DNA from: Tamarix chinensis
Taxonomy: Eukaryota; Streptophyta; Magnoliopsida; Caryophyllales; Tamaricaceae
Assembly (NCBI GenBank): GCA_030549775.1
Contig: CM060181.1
Coordinates: 59,021,701-59,085,700 of the forward strand
Direction: 5' to 3'
DNA: 64,000 nt
The position numbers and the translations under genes were made by a program. Positions 10,051-22,230 of the stretch are shown here, piece by piece (position 1 is the first letter of the stretch; every line of letters begins with the position of its first letter). Below the pieces are notes generated by a model, which saw nothing but the letters and a program-made list of their open reading frames with translations, made no database searches and was not told the origin of the DNA.

Positions 10051-11640
10051 CCTAGGATAATAAACCATGACCCATGAACTACAACCAAGTTTGGAAGAAT
10101 TGCTTACTAAGTTCTTAAACCAAAGTGAGTCTAGATTCCAAAATAAAGAAACTCGAATGTAAAATCAAGAGGCTTCTTTAAAGAACTTGGAGGTGCAAGT
10201 AAGATAGATGGAAAATATGATTTCTATAAGATACAAGGGAACCTTGCCTAGAAATATAGAAAGGAACCCACGAAAGTATGTAAAGGAAATCAATTTGAGG
10301 AGTGGTAAAGAGTTGTCTGATATACCATCTCCGAGGTTGGATAAAATGGGTAAGAATAAGGTAGTAGATGAGAAACCCATATAAATTTCTAATTCTCAAA
10401 AGGAGGTAAGAGATGATCCCACGCCTAGTGAGAGTTTACATCATGAGGTAAAACCTTATCAACCTCGCACCCCATTTCCCCAAAGGTTGAAATAACATAA
10501 ATTAGATATGCAATTTTATAAGTTTCATGAAATTTTTAGAAATTGCATATAAATATTCCATTTTCTAATGCTTTAACCAAATGACTAGTTATGCTAAATT
10601 TTTAAAGGAAATTTTAGCTATCAAAAGGAAACTAGAGGATTGAGAGATGGTTAGACTTAATAAGGAGTATTTTTCTATTCTCCAAAACAAACTACTGCCT
10701 ACGCTAAAAGATCTACAGAGTTTTACTACTTCTTACAATATTAGTAGTTTACATTTTGATAAGGTTCTCTTGATCTTGGTGTAAGTATTAAACTCATACC
10801 CTTTTTTATTTTTAGAAAGCTTGGATTAGGTGAACCAAAGGGCACAACCATATCTCTCCAACTAGTGGATTGATCAATCAAGTATCCACATGGTATTATT
10901 GAAGTTGTGCTCATAAAAGTTGACAAGTTCATCTTTTCTATGGACTTTGTCATTCTAGAGATGGAAGAGGACCATGAGATACCTCAAATTCTAGGGAGAA
11001 ATTTTTTTTCCATAGGTATAACTCTTATTAATATTAAGGATTAATGATGAAAAAATTATTTTTAATGTATTTTATGGCATGAAATGCCCTTATAAAGAAG
11101 ATACTTGCTTACGCATTGATTCTATTGATGAGTGTATTAGTGAGTATTTTCAGGTGAATAGATCGAATGAACCATTAGAATCATGTATCACAAATGGACT
11201 TAGTGAGCATGAGGAAGATGAGAACCTTACAAAAGCAATCCACTATTTGGAGGCATCTCTTTCGTATCCTAGATTTTCAAAACCACCAATTAGAGGCTTA
11301 GAGAGTGATGAGATAAAAAAAAATTAAAACTGTCCATCAAAGGGCCTCCTCAGCTTGAGCTCAAAAACCTCCTTTCTCATTCAAAGTATGTGTTTTTAGA
11401 TGTTCTACTCCTCTTATAATGATTATTTCCTCTTCTTTGAGTAGGTTGATGGAAGAGAAACTAATAAGGGTGTTGAAGGAGCACAAAAGACTTTTTGGGT
11501 GGACCATTACAGACATAAAAAGAATCACTTTATCTATATGCATGCATAAAATTATTATGGAGGAAGATCGTAAGCTAGTGGTTCAACCTCAATGAAAACA
11601 TAATCCCACGGTACAAGAAGTGGTGAAAAAAGTGGTGACC
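10051..11640 (+). pseudogene. gag C-terminus and aspartic protease remnant (element C)
   Basis: Translation across frames shows AKFLKEILAIKRKLED (about 10590), LQNKLLPTLKD, and the protease region with DLGVSI (normally DLGAS) near 10760, LGLGEPKGTTISLQL, and MEEDHEIPQILGRNF near 10960-11000. A stretch to about 11640 is the variable linker before RT. Many stops; the order and spacing match Athila-type polyproteins. Confidence 0.75.
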
Positions 11641-12830
11641 AAATTACTTAATGAAATCTTAATTTATCCCATCTCTTATAGTACGTAGGTTCGTTTAATG
11701 CAGGTGGTACCTAAAAAAGGGGGTATTACTATTATGGCTAATGAAAATAATGAATTGATCCCTACATGTACCATAATAGGCTGGCATGTTTATATGAATT
11801 ATATATGATTAAATGATTCCACATAAAAAATCATTACCCTCTTCCCTTCATTGATCAGATGATAAAGAGACTAGTAGGCCGCGAATTCTACTGTTTCTTA
11901 TATGGGTATTTGGGTTACATACAAATCCCTATTACACTTGAGGATCAAGAAAAAATAGCATTCCTATATCCTTACGGTACGTTTTCATATAGGATAATGT
12001 ATTTTGGGTTGTGCAATGCTCCGAATATTTTTTAAAGATATATGATGGTAATTTTTCACGATATGGTAGAGGAATTCATGGAAATATTCAGGGATTATTT
12101 TACCATTCTTGGATGTTCTTTTGATGCATGCCTAAATAATTTGGATAATGTGTTGAAAAGATATAAGGATACAAATTTAGTCATTAATTGGAAAAAATAT
12201 CATTTTATGGTCCAAGAGGGAATTGTTCTAGGTCACAAAATCTCTAACAAGGGGATTGAAGTTAAAAAGGCAAAAATTGAAGTACTTGAAAAACTTCCCC
12301 CTCCCTCTACTATTAAAGGTGTCAAGAGTTTTTTGGGGCATGATGGCTTTTATCGATGATTCATTAAAGACTAATCAAAAATAGCACAGCCCCTATGTGA
12401 GTTGCTTGTTAAAGATGATACTTTCATTTTTTTCAGATGAGTGCTTGCATGCATTCAATATGTTGCGAGAAAATTTGATTAGTCCACCTATTATGGCATT
12501 TCCTAATTGGAATTTTTCCTTTGACTAATGTGTGACTCAAGTGATTTTTCTATTGGTGTAATCTTGGGTTAAAGGAAAGATAATATATTTCAAACCATTT
12601 ACTATGCTAGTAGAATTCTAAATTGTGCACAATAAAATTATGCTACTACTAAAATAGAATTTCTAGCCATAATATTTGTGTTTGATAAGTTTTGTTCTTA
12701 CTTATTGTTGAATAAATTCATTCTTAACACTGACCACTCTATATTATAGTACTTGTTTGCTAAGAAGGATGATAAGGCTAGGATAATAAGATAGATATTA
12801 CTACTCGAAGAGTTCCACTTGGTGATCAAA
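11641..12830 (+). pseudogene. reverse transcriptase and RNase H remnant (element C)
   Basis: RT blocks are visible: MQVVPKKGGITIM (about 11700), PLPFIDQMI, YGTFSYRIMYFGLCNAPNIF (11970-12032) and HDMVEEFMEIF. The active-site motif, FMDDF in this lineage, reads FRDYF at 12087-12101, losing one of the two catalytic aspartates. GIVLGHKISNKGIEV and the connection domain SFLGHDGFYR follow, then RNase H remnants to about 12830. Stops occur at about 11806, 12033, 12357 and 12372. Confidence 0.85.
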
Positions 12831-14720
12831 GATAAAAAGGGGATTCAAAACACTGTTGCAAATCATCTCTCACGACTTCCCCAATCTATCATAAAAGAGC
12901 CAACCAATTTCATAAATGAAGAAAGTCTAGATAAGTGCCTTTATAACGTTCAAATCACACCTACTCCATGGTATGTTGATATAACCAATTTCTTGGTAGG
13001 TAACATCTTACCTACTCATATTTCATATCACCATAGAAGGAAGTTTCTTTTAGAGGCAAAGTATTATTTTTGGGATAATCAGTACCTATTTAGAATTTGT
13101 CTTGATCAAGTAATTTGGAGGTATGTGAATGATGAGCAGATTTATTCCATCTTGGAACATTGTTATATTAGGGAGGTTGGAGGTCACTTTGGACCAACTA
13201 GGACTACAGCTAAGATTTTACAATATAGCTTCTATTGGCCTAATATTTTTAAGGATGTTCACACCTTTGTTTCTACTTGTGATAAGTTTTAAAGAATAGG
13301 AATATATCCTGGAAACATGAAATGCCCTTAACTAATATCATGGTTTGTGAGTTGTTTGATGTTTAGTGTATAGGCATCGTGGGACCATTCCCTTATTATT
13401 TTGGTAAGGAGTATATCCTTGTAGTTGTGGACTATGTGTCCAAGTGGATAGAAGTTGTGGCACTTCCTACAAATGATGCCATGGTGGTTGTTAAATTCTT
13501 GAAATGAAATATTTTCATGCGATTTGGAACACCTAGAGCTAGGGGTTTGCAAAAGTAGATATCTATATCCTTTTAGATATTTTCTTTGGATATCTACCCT
13601 ACAGTTTTTAGAATGGATATTTGGGATGTGGATATATGAAAAATGCTAACTGGGTATGGACCAAATTTGGATATATCCAATATTCGTATGAAAATATTAT
13701 TTTATCAATTTTCATAACTTTTCCTAAAATAATTTTAAAAATAAAGATTATATATCAATTAATATTCATATCTATATTCATATAAATGTCTTATTTTATA
13801 TAAAAAAATTAAAATATGATTATTATAAATATTTAAAATATAAAAATAAATAAAATTTTAAAACTTAAAACTATAAAAACATAATAACATGATGTATTAT
13901 TAAAATAATCAACAAAATGTCATATATTTTGTCAAATCGGAAAATCTAGTAAAAAATAAGATATCCAAATGTTGGATGTCCTTTTGGATTAAAATATGTT
14001 AGGATATCTGAAATGTCAAATTGGATTTTTAAATATAGGATTAGATTTTTGGATCCCGGATTTTTTGCACAACCCTACATAAATCTATTATTAGCGATGG
14101 AGAGAAGAATTTTTGTAATTAACAATTTTAATCTCTCTTAGCTAAGTATGGAGTCACGCATAAAGTGGCAACTCCCTAGTATCTTTAGACAAGGGATCAA
14201 GTCGAAGTAATCAACAGGGAGATTAAACGGATTTCAGGGAAAACCATAAGTGTAACTCGAAAAGATTGGTCTATCAAATTAGATGACGTGCTTTAGGCTT
14301 ATAGAATAGCGTACAAAACTCCAATTGGTATATCCCCCTACCGTTTAGTGTGTGGGAAGGCATGCCATATCCCAATCAAACTTGAACATAAAGCATATTG
14401 GGCATTAAAATTTCTAAATTTTAATTTAAGTGATGCAGGTAAGCACAAAGCTAAACGAAATGACTCAGTTTCATTTTGACGCGTATGAGAATGCAATGGT
14501 TTACAAAGAATATACCATGAAGTTACATAATAAGCATATTTCAAATTGTGATTTTTTAAAAGGATAACAGGTGCTTATCTTTAATTCTAGATTGAGGCTT
14601 TTTCCTAGAATCTTGAAATCCCATTGGTCCGACCACTCTTGGTCATAAACTTATATCCTTCCAATGCGGTGGAAATTTCGTATCCTGAAAAAGGAACGTT
14701 CATGGTTAACGGTCAATGAT
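12819..14720 (+). pseudogene. integrase of element C, interrupted by a MITE
   Basis: The RNase H end (KDKKGIQNTVANHLSRL) leads into the integrase zinc-binding domain with HCYIREVGGHFG and the CDKF end (about 13150-13290). The core segment [21 protein letters not shown] follows in another frame at about 13375-13440. At 13540 the core is split by a 538-bp hAT-like MITE and resumes with ISDGEKNF at about 14090. [10 protein letters not shown] near 14200 and KTPIGISPYRLVCGKACH near 14310 follow. Frameshifts and stops make it non-functional. Confidence 0.87.
13540..14077. mobile_element. hAT-like MITE (538 bp) inside element C integrase
   Basis: Imperfect terminal inverted repeats TAGGGGTTTGCAAAA (13540) and TTTTGCACAACCCTA (ends 14077). 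The 8-bp flanks CCTAGAGC (13532-13539) and CATAAATC (14078-14085) match at 5 of 8 bases. Taking CCTAGAGC as the original, removal rejoins the integrase frame exactly. Size, TAGGG-type ends and 8-bp duplication fit the hAT superfamily. No coding capacity. Many copies of a GGATAT-type motif lie near both ends. Confidence 0.85.
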
Positions 14721-16760
14721 TAAAACTATATAATGGTGGTGGTATTGAACAACTCAAATCCATTATTCTCTTAACAAACAAAAATTAGGCAGGAGGGAGT
14801 CAAGCTAACAACTTTAAACAAGTGCTTCTTGGGAGGCAACCTAAGTTTATGCTTTCATTTACCTAGTTTTTTTTTTTGCTTTTGATTTTTGTAGCTCGTA
14901 CTAAATCACAAATATTTTATGTTTATATTAGTCTATGTGATGAAGTCTCAAAGAGGATGATGTTGGTTCCAAAGATGAATAACCAATGGAAGGAGAAAAA
15001 TGAAGAAATGAAAAAAATCTAAGTATTGAAGTGTTGGAATATTTTGAAATTTAAGAATTAATTACAGACAACCCTAATCTAGAACTAGCAAGGGATATTT
15101 TGCCACTGCTACACCACCACCCACTGAGTAAACATGGTCTATGAGTTCCTCTCTTCCTTTTTACCTTGTCAACACATTGGGAACAATATAAATTATAACC
15201 ATGGGGTGAGATATTATAGGGCTACATTTTCTTTTAATTTTGTTTCTTGCATTATATTTATATTGTTTATTTATTATGTTTATTTTAAAAAATTGAATTG
15301 AAAAAAATGAAAACTTTAAATTAGAATAATTTTTTATAGAAAAAAAAGAGGAAAAAAAGTGGGAAATGATCTTTTAACGATGATAATAGAAGGTTGTTTA
15401 ACATGAGGTTTCAATAAGTTGAGTTAACTTGTTGAGACCCCTTAATATTTTCTTGAAAATGATTTTTATTTTTTGAGCTTAAATTTTTTCCTTGCATTCT
15501 TAAGGGATAAGTGTAACTATGCTGGTGAAATTGAGGGTTATATATGCATTGAGACTTTTATGTGGCTCATTGTAATGTAACTAATGTGGTGACTTGTTCT
15601 ATGATTTAAAGGATTAGAACTAGCACTTTTTTTCTAACCTTGTGAGATTTTGAACCTAAAAGACCGATTCATCAAAAATTAGTCTCAATATGTTTTTTTT
15701 TTGTGTGTGTGATGTCTGGCCATAGCTTGTGAAACTAGATCTTGCAATAATTTTCTTTGAAATTACATATGATTTATGATACTCATTAAGATGATAGATT
15801 CACACTTTCTTTTCTTATAAAAGCTACGTTAGCCAGATAGCCTAACCTTGACATTTTATCCTTTGCTAAAACTTCTGAGCTTTTGGCTTATCTTTTTTAT
15901 CTAACCACACTTGTAACCTTTATTTGTGTATCCCTGCCTTAGTCTAGAGCTAGTGGGTTGATGAGTATATTGAGAACAAAGGTATGAGTATGGTGTATCT
16001 TAAACATAATGGGAGGTATGAAAAAGTGAATGATTATGTAGAAAAAAATAGAATAAGAAATTTGGGTTTGTTTTGTTCATATTGAGGACGTTGAGACTAT
16101 TAAAAAATGGTAGAGAAAAAAAAGAGAAAAATATATTGAAAAATTTGAAAGAGACTTGTATAGCTATTATTGATCACACCTCATTAGTTCTAGGCTTGTA
16201 GCCCAAAAAGAAAAAAAAAGGATGTATTAACCTTCTTACCTTTGACCCTATTACAACCTCAATAAGACCTCTTGATTATTGTGTGTTTTAAGTCTTTATA
16301 ATGGTGGAGAATTGAGAAGCATTGCAAGCATAGGGTGATCATGTTCATGAGTGTAAGGACTTAAGTGAAACTTCAAAATTAATTCATATGAATAAACACG
16401 AGATAGGAGTGTCCCAATACGTAAAGTGAGGTTGCTAGTTTGAAACTTGAGTCTTGTATGAGTTTAACTCATGGCAACTTGACCCACATAAGATATTATC
16501 CTCACATGATCCTCTTTGCATGATTTTGACTTGAGAACTCAACAATACATTTCCACTTTGTTCTTAAGTACGCAACATGAATAATATTTTCAAAAATTGT
16601 GTTTTTACATTTTGATAAATTTTGGGGTCTTGGTGAGTTGGTTTGTTTTGGTATTATATGAGTGTTTGCACAATCTTTACTGAGAAAGGGATCTCATTTT
16701 TACCTATCACTTCTACTATGTGCTTTTATATTCATTGGTTTCTTAAGGACAAGTAATAAG
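14721..16760 (+). other. Long 3' noncoding region of element C
   Basis: No gene recognised. Contains GCTTCTTGGGAGGCAACCTAA (about 14823-14843) and ACACATTGGGAACAAT (about 15172-15187), the same two blocks as in element B. Athila-type elements often carry an env-like frame here; none could be recognised. Confidence 0.6.
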
Positions 16761-16776
16761 TTAAGCATGGGGGAGT
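16761..16776 (+). other. Polypurine tract of element C
   Basis: TTAAGCATGGGGGAGT lies immediately before the 3' LTR start TGATAGGC and would prime plus-strand synthesis. Confidence 0.75.
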
Positions 16777-18194
16777 TGATAGGCATGAATTATGTCAATC
16801 ATATGGACTATAACATGAAGATTTAATGTGATTAAATGATTATTTTTTTTATAATTTATTCCAATTCTTCTTTTTTATTATTCTTAATCATATTTTATAG
16901 GAATTTCAAGAATATGGTATCAAAAGGAGCTAAAGCGTAGTAGCTAAAACAAAATAGAAGGAAACGCTAGTACTCAAAGTATGAAAAGGATTAAAGACTT
17001 GAAATTCCAAACATGATGAAATATGAATTTGTAAAATTGTTGACATGAAATTTATATATATTTATGTTATATTTCCAACGCATCAAAAACCAACTTAATC
17101 CAAATTCAAACAAATAAGTTATGGCTAAAATACAAAACATGCACAAAGTTGAAGAATCGAAATGACACTGATGTGTTGGTTTACATGACCATAATGATGG
17201 ATAGTTACATCTATATAAACTTATTTTTCATTTAATTTGGATGTGGAATGAATGGGATAAAAAGACAGTGATTTTGAGAGCACTAAAGAGAGATCTAGAG
17301 TTACTTGTTTAGCATCACCCATTCCAATATCACCTCCAATTCATCCACAATATTCCATCTCTTGATCTCAATTTCTTTTTCCCAATAGAACGGATAGAAT
17401 GGTAAATTTCTCATCTTCAATAAAAAGGTTATTGTATTTTTTTCTTTAGATTTTTTTTAATTGATACAATTCTCTATGTTTAAGATGTTGAGCTTAATGA
17501 AAGCCATGATTGGATAATTGATATATGTCGAGGAGAAGAAAAATCCTCTGATCTAGATGTGTTGAGAATCTAAACCCTGCCCAATCAAAACCCTTGTCAT
17601 ATGTGTTGTGCTAATGATTTAATTGAAATAATAGAGAAAATTAATCACTTTTCTATTATTATTTAGAAAAACTCGGCAAGATTCAGGACATGAGTTGGAG
17701 TGGGTTCCATTAGCATGATTAGGTATCAAACCACAAACCACAAAATCAAAAGACCTTGGTTGGCTTCTACAACTAAAAAAATGGGGGATATGATACATAA
17801 TAATGCATTGCCTATTTTTACATTCATACGAGAGATAGATGAGTTATAATAGACAATAGGGTGTAGTAGCTCGAGAGAGCATTACACTACATACTTTGGT
17901 TGGCATAAATAATAAATTGTTTTGATTTGGGATTGGAGCTAAGATTCAATCACATTAGGGTTGAAGGGGTTCATTGGAACCTTAGCCTTTTTCTAACTAA
18001 CTTTCACTTGTTCTTATATTATAGTTGGATTTGGTTTTCACATTTTCTTTTCATTTAGAGTTAGATATCATTTGCCCCTATCGCTAGTCTATACATAGGA
18101 GATATTTTTACTACCCATTAGTCACTTCCTAGTTCGTGTGGGATCAACCTTACATGCGACTTCAGCACCGTGCACTTGCGGTTAGAAGTCATCA
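16777..18194 (+). repeat. 3' LTR of element C (1418 bp)
   Basis: Starts TGATAGGC after the polypurine tract and ends GAAGTCATCA at 18194. It matches 7388-8685 from about 16886 on and supplies the ~110 bp missing from the 5' LTR. The 5 bases after it (AATAT) are the expected right target-site copy; the left copy is out of the window. Confidence 0.88.
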
Positions 18195-21100
18195 AATATG
18201 TTTCCTATCTTATTAGTTAGGACTATATGTCTTGTTATATTTTGTTCGCACTTTATTTCCCGTTATTATTTGTTGGGACTTAATTTCTTATAATGATACC
18301 CTAACTAGTTTCATGGTGGAGGACTTAGCATGCATATTTGATGTTATTAAACAAATATGGATTATGTGATCATGGTAGCTTGGAAGACAAAAGATTTTGC
18401 ATGATACATGTTATTCTTATCTTTCTTCTAAGATCTATGGTAGATCCTTGAATTATGTGGCTTGCACAACATCTATATGATACAATGTAGTAGATTATTC
18501 TTGAACATTATCCATGTAATCAACATTGCAAATAATACTAATATGTCAATGAGGAAGTTGTTGTTACATAACACAATTATGGTATGTTTAATGTAATCAT
18601 AAGAATGCATCTTTGCCTATAATGTTTTTCCTTAAACCTATGAAATACATGTTAGGTTAAATTAGATTACTTAGCATATATTATTTAAATTTTTACTATT
18701 TTGGTCATTTGACCAATCCTATAGGTAGAGGACTATGTGCAAGTAGGAGTAGCTAGTTGGTTGTTGGCTCCTATTGTGAAAACATTTTATGATAGAAGGG
18801 AGTTAGGCAATTCAATGCAAGACCAACTATTATATCATATTTGGATTTTATTTCAGATATTTAAACTCTCTACATTTGATTATGATATTATATTGGCTTA
18901 TATATCTCAGTTATGCTTTTAGATATGTAACTACACTATTCTTGTCAATTTATGATATTTATGTATCTTCATGTTGGTTTTGGATTTTGTTGGTATCAGA
19001 AACTTATATGTATCATGAGACAAATCACAAGCCACTTACCTTATCATAGGTATGGTAGTAGCACCCTTATATTTCCTAGTGGTTGGTATTTTATTTTTTT
19101 TGCAATATTTTATGTGAAATAAATTCTTTTGGTAGTGAAAAATGAGAGTCTTATAGTATATTTTGGAACATTTACACTATAGAATGTTCACATTATTGAT
19201 TCAAAGACAAATAAGTAATATTGATTTATCTTTCCTATTTAAGATCTTGCAATGTGAGTAACTGGAAAATAAATGACATATCCCAAAGGATTGAGTACCT
19301 CAAAATAAACCCTAGAGGCTACTTAGATGATCTTTACCTTTGCTTATGTAAATGCTTATGTGAGAAGGTTGTGAATCTAAGCATGTTTTATTATGTTATG
19401 CTAGAATTGTATATGATAGAATGTCTTTATGCACTCCTACCTTTATATATAGCCTTATCATGATGCACACTGTAATTTATATCCATGTATGATAAATTGA
19501 TATACTGGTGTTACATTAAGGGGCAACATAGCTATAGAATCTGCATGAAATTTGTTAATTGGTTTTATTTTAGGGCAAATTGATCAACTAGTTAGGTCAA
19601 ATTGATCGAATGGTGCGTAAAATAGACTGGTTGACCTAACTCTTTAATTGGTATGCCTATAGAGACCTTAGTCTTGCTCTGTGCTCAAACCCATCATCCA
19701 GTTTAGCAAAACCAATTAATTAGCCTATTAATATCCAACTGGTTTATCCAAACTGATCGACCGATTTGAGGAAATCATGGTCTAGTTGGGTCAAATTTAT
19801 TATCTAGTCAACCCAAATCGATCGACTAGTTGGTGCAACCTTTCAACTTCTTGGGCTAGACTGATCGACTGGTTCGATTGGTTTGCATGATTTGTTTCTT
19901 TATGATTCGATATTATTTGAGGTTATATTTGGAACAATACCATGATTATTAGTGAGATAAAATATAGATTTTATCATGGATAGAGGATTAAAATGGATTA
20001 TAATTTATGGTATACATTATCAGTAATGTAAAGGCTATTTGAGTATTCACTTATAACAAGTGACAATATTAAGAAAATATTAATGAGAACTAGTATGGGC
20101 TTGAATTAATAATATGGTGGTTATAAATAGCATTGGCCAAGGACAAATGGAAAACCTAGATTGTTGGAAAAAATGGAAAGAAAAGGATTAATATGGATTA
20201 ACATAGAACATTGCCTTGCTTTCTTGTTTGGGCCATGTGTCACCCATCTTTATCATATAAAGTGAAAGAATGTTTATTTGAGTACGAGTCTAGGTTACCC
20301 ATCTTAAGAGGTCTGAATGCCTTACCTACTCTAAACACTAATGATATACTAAGGGGTATCGATATTAAAGGGTTAGGTTACTTAGTTGGTTGGCTTCAAC
20401 CTAGACATACTCCCATATTGGCTAATTGCAACCTATACTTATGTCCATTTTGGTGATTGGCTTAGGATTGGACTTTTTTCCACTTGGTGATTGGCTTCAA
20501 TATAGAATTTATGTCCCTTTTTGGATAGGATTTTATGGTATGTGAGACCATGAGGTGGTGCCCAGTCCATGACTCGATGATAATAAAATATGGATGGTAA
20601 ATACTAGTTGAAATTTATGAGTAATGACCAAGTGAAAGGTTAATAATTGCGTAAGAAATGGAAGTAATGGTATGATTGACCAAAATGAATAAAGTTAGTT
20701 TATACACTTGGTTAATGGTTGAAATGACGAATTTGGTAAGAAATGAATAAAGCTGGTTTGATGAGATGTCAAGAAATTATATTGATTTGATTTGTGGATA
20801 CATCCTTTGTGTCAGACCTTGGTTATAGAATTGTATTCCTCTTGAGAGTTAAATTCACCAAAATAATACCTATGGAATAACTGGATTAAAATTCTTTTGA
20901 TAAATGGTGGATTGTTTGATATAATTAGTAAACAACGTATTGATTGTCGAAACTCTTTGGAGGAATTCTTGATATTTTATAATTGTCGTACGGTTGTGAG
21001 CATGTCTTTCTTAGATCTTTATTAGGGTTTTGGTTGGATTAATAGCATTGGTTAATTTGTGGGATCTTGTTTTCTTGGATGTTGTTGTTGCATGTAATTG

Positions 21101-21598
21101 TATGCTTAAAGCATGCATTCATTTCTCATTTTATCATGTGTGCAATGTGGGTATGCCACCTTTACAAAGGCATTATGATTTACTTAGTATGAGGAAGTCG
21201 TATTAATACTATAACTTTAATTTATTATAGATTTTTGGTGGCAACAAAGGATAGGTCAAATTATTTAGGGTTAGCCTAATATCTACAGTTTTGGTTATAT
21301 TTCTTATGTTCTTATGTCCCCATTTATGGAAATTAAGTGTTTTAAAGCCCTTTCTTATTATATTTGACTCTTTTTCTTCCACTTTTGTTTGGTTGTTATT
21401 GGCTTCTAACTTAATGTTGGATTAGTTGTTGACCGCACCTAATCTTTAAGCCTGAGTTTATTTTGGTATTACAACTGACACAAGTTATGTTTTTGGCATA
21501 TATTTCTCTATGCAAGTTGTGGGGTAGTATTTAATATTTAGATAATGGCTTATACTAAAATGAGATTTTAAAGTAGTAAATTTTTAGGTATTACAACA
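18195..21598 (+). repeat. Large LTR-like repeat, family D copy 1 (left end lost)
   Basis: Ends TTTTTAGGTATTACA at 21598, directly followed by copia RT sequence. About 415 bp before the end is GATTTACTTAGTATGAGG and AGTCGTATTAATACTA (21177-21220), matching a block about 470 bp before the end of copy 2 (37715-37745). No left terminus is visible; element C may have inserted into it. Short unrecognised open frames at 18737-18922, 19221-19463 and 20211-20456 have no family match I know and are probably chance. Confidence 0.6.
19515..19895 (+). repeat. Degenerate GATCGACTAGTT-type repeat cluster
   Basis: Many imperfect copies of a 10-12-base motif (GATCAACTAGTT, GATCGACTAGTT, GATCGACTGGTT, GGTTGACC). 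Similar clusters, mostly reversed, occur at 45300-45730 and weakly at 62340-62410, each within an LTR-like block. Confidence 0.65.
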
Positions 21599-21601
21599 CT
21601 A

Positions 21602-22230
21602 GGTGGATAGTTTCATTTACCTTACCATCACTCGCCTATTTATTGCTAACAAAGTTCATGTGGTTAGTCATTTTGTTACTAGGCCTACCATAATTCATTG
21701 TGTTGATGTTCTTTCATATCTTCTAGGAAATCAGTTTTAGTGTGTTTTGCTTTCGTCTTCTTCATCATTTGAGTAAGTTGACCATTCTGATGTTGATTGA
21801 GTTGGTGACCTTATAGATCATTAGTCCACCACTAGGTTTTATGTTTTTCTTGGTGAGTCTCCTATTTCATGGTAAAGTAAGAAACAATATGTTATTTCTT
21901 GGTCTTCCACGAAAGCTGAATATTAGGCCATGGCTTTTACTAGTTGTAAAGTTATTTAGTCACATTGGTTGCTTGCAGACATGGGTGCCCTTCTTTCCCA
22001 CCCGAACACGTTATATTTTAATAACAAGAGTGATATTCATAATGGACAAAATTCTATTTTTTATTACAGCATCAAATATATTGAGATTGATTACCATGTC
22101 ATTGGCCATCATCTTCACCTTGGGGAAATCATGTCGCCATTTGTTTCTTTGTTAGCTTAGATTGCTGATGTGTTTACCTAGGGATATTGCACTTCATGTT
22201 TTCGTTTCTTGTTCGGCAAACTCTTGATGT
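21602..22230 (+). pseudogene. Ty1/copia reverse transcriptase end and RNase H remnant
   Basis: Across shifted frames the translation shows the copia blocks FIYLTITR and VVSHFVTRPTIIHCVDVLSY (21615-21710), FLGESPISW-like and SSTKAEY-like sequence (21845-21925), HWLLADMGALLSHPNTLYF (about 21960-22020), HNGQNSIFYY and YIEIDYHVIGHHLHLGEIM (to 22135), ending at the conserved IADVFT. This is the C-terminal part of a copia polyprotein. The upstream part is missing because the family D block ends just before it. Confidence 0.88.

Larger units (their letters stand above)
7388..18194 (+). mobile_element. Element C: Athila/Tat-like Ty3/gypsy retrotransposon
   Basis: Two long direct LTRs (about 7388-8685, left end missing, and 16777-18194) flank a primer-binding site, gag, protease, RT/RNase H, integrase and a 2-kb noncoding 3' region. 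The order and the gag sequence match Athila/Tat elements. It is badly decayed, with many stops and frameshifts and a damaged RT active site, and its integrase is interrupted by a hAT-like MITE (13540-14077). The first ~110-125 bp of the 5' LTR are absent at the junction with element A, consistent with A having inserted there. Confidence 0.88.

Noticed and set aside
18737..20456. Short open frames of 60-80 codons as small genes
   Set aside because: No conserved motifs, no supporting signals, AT-rich repeat context.
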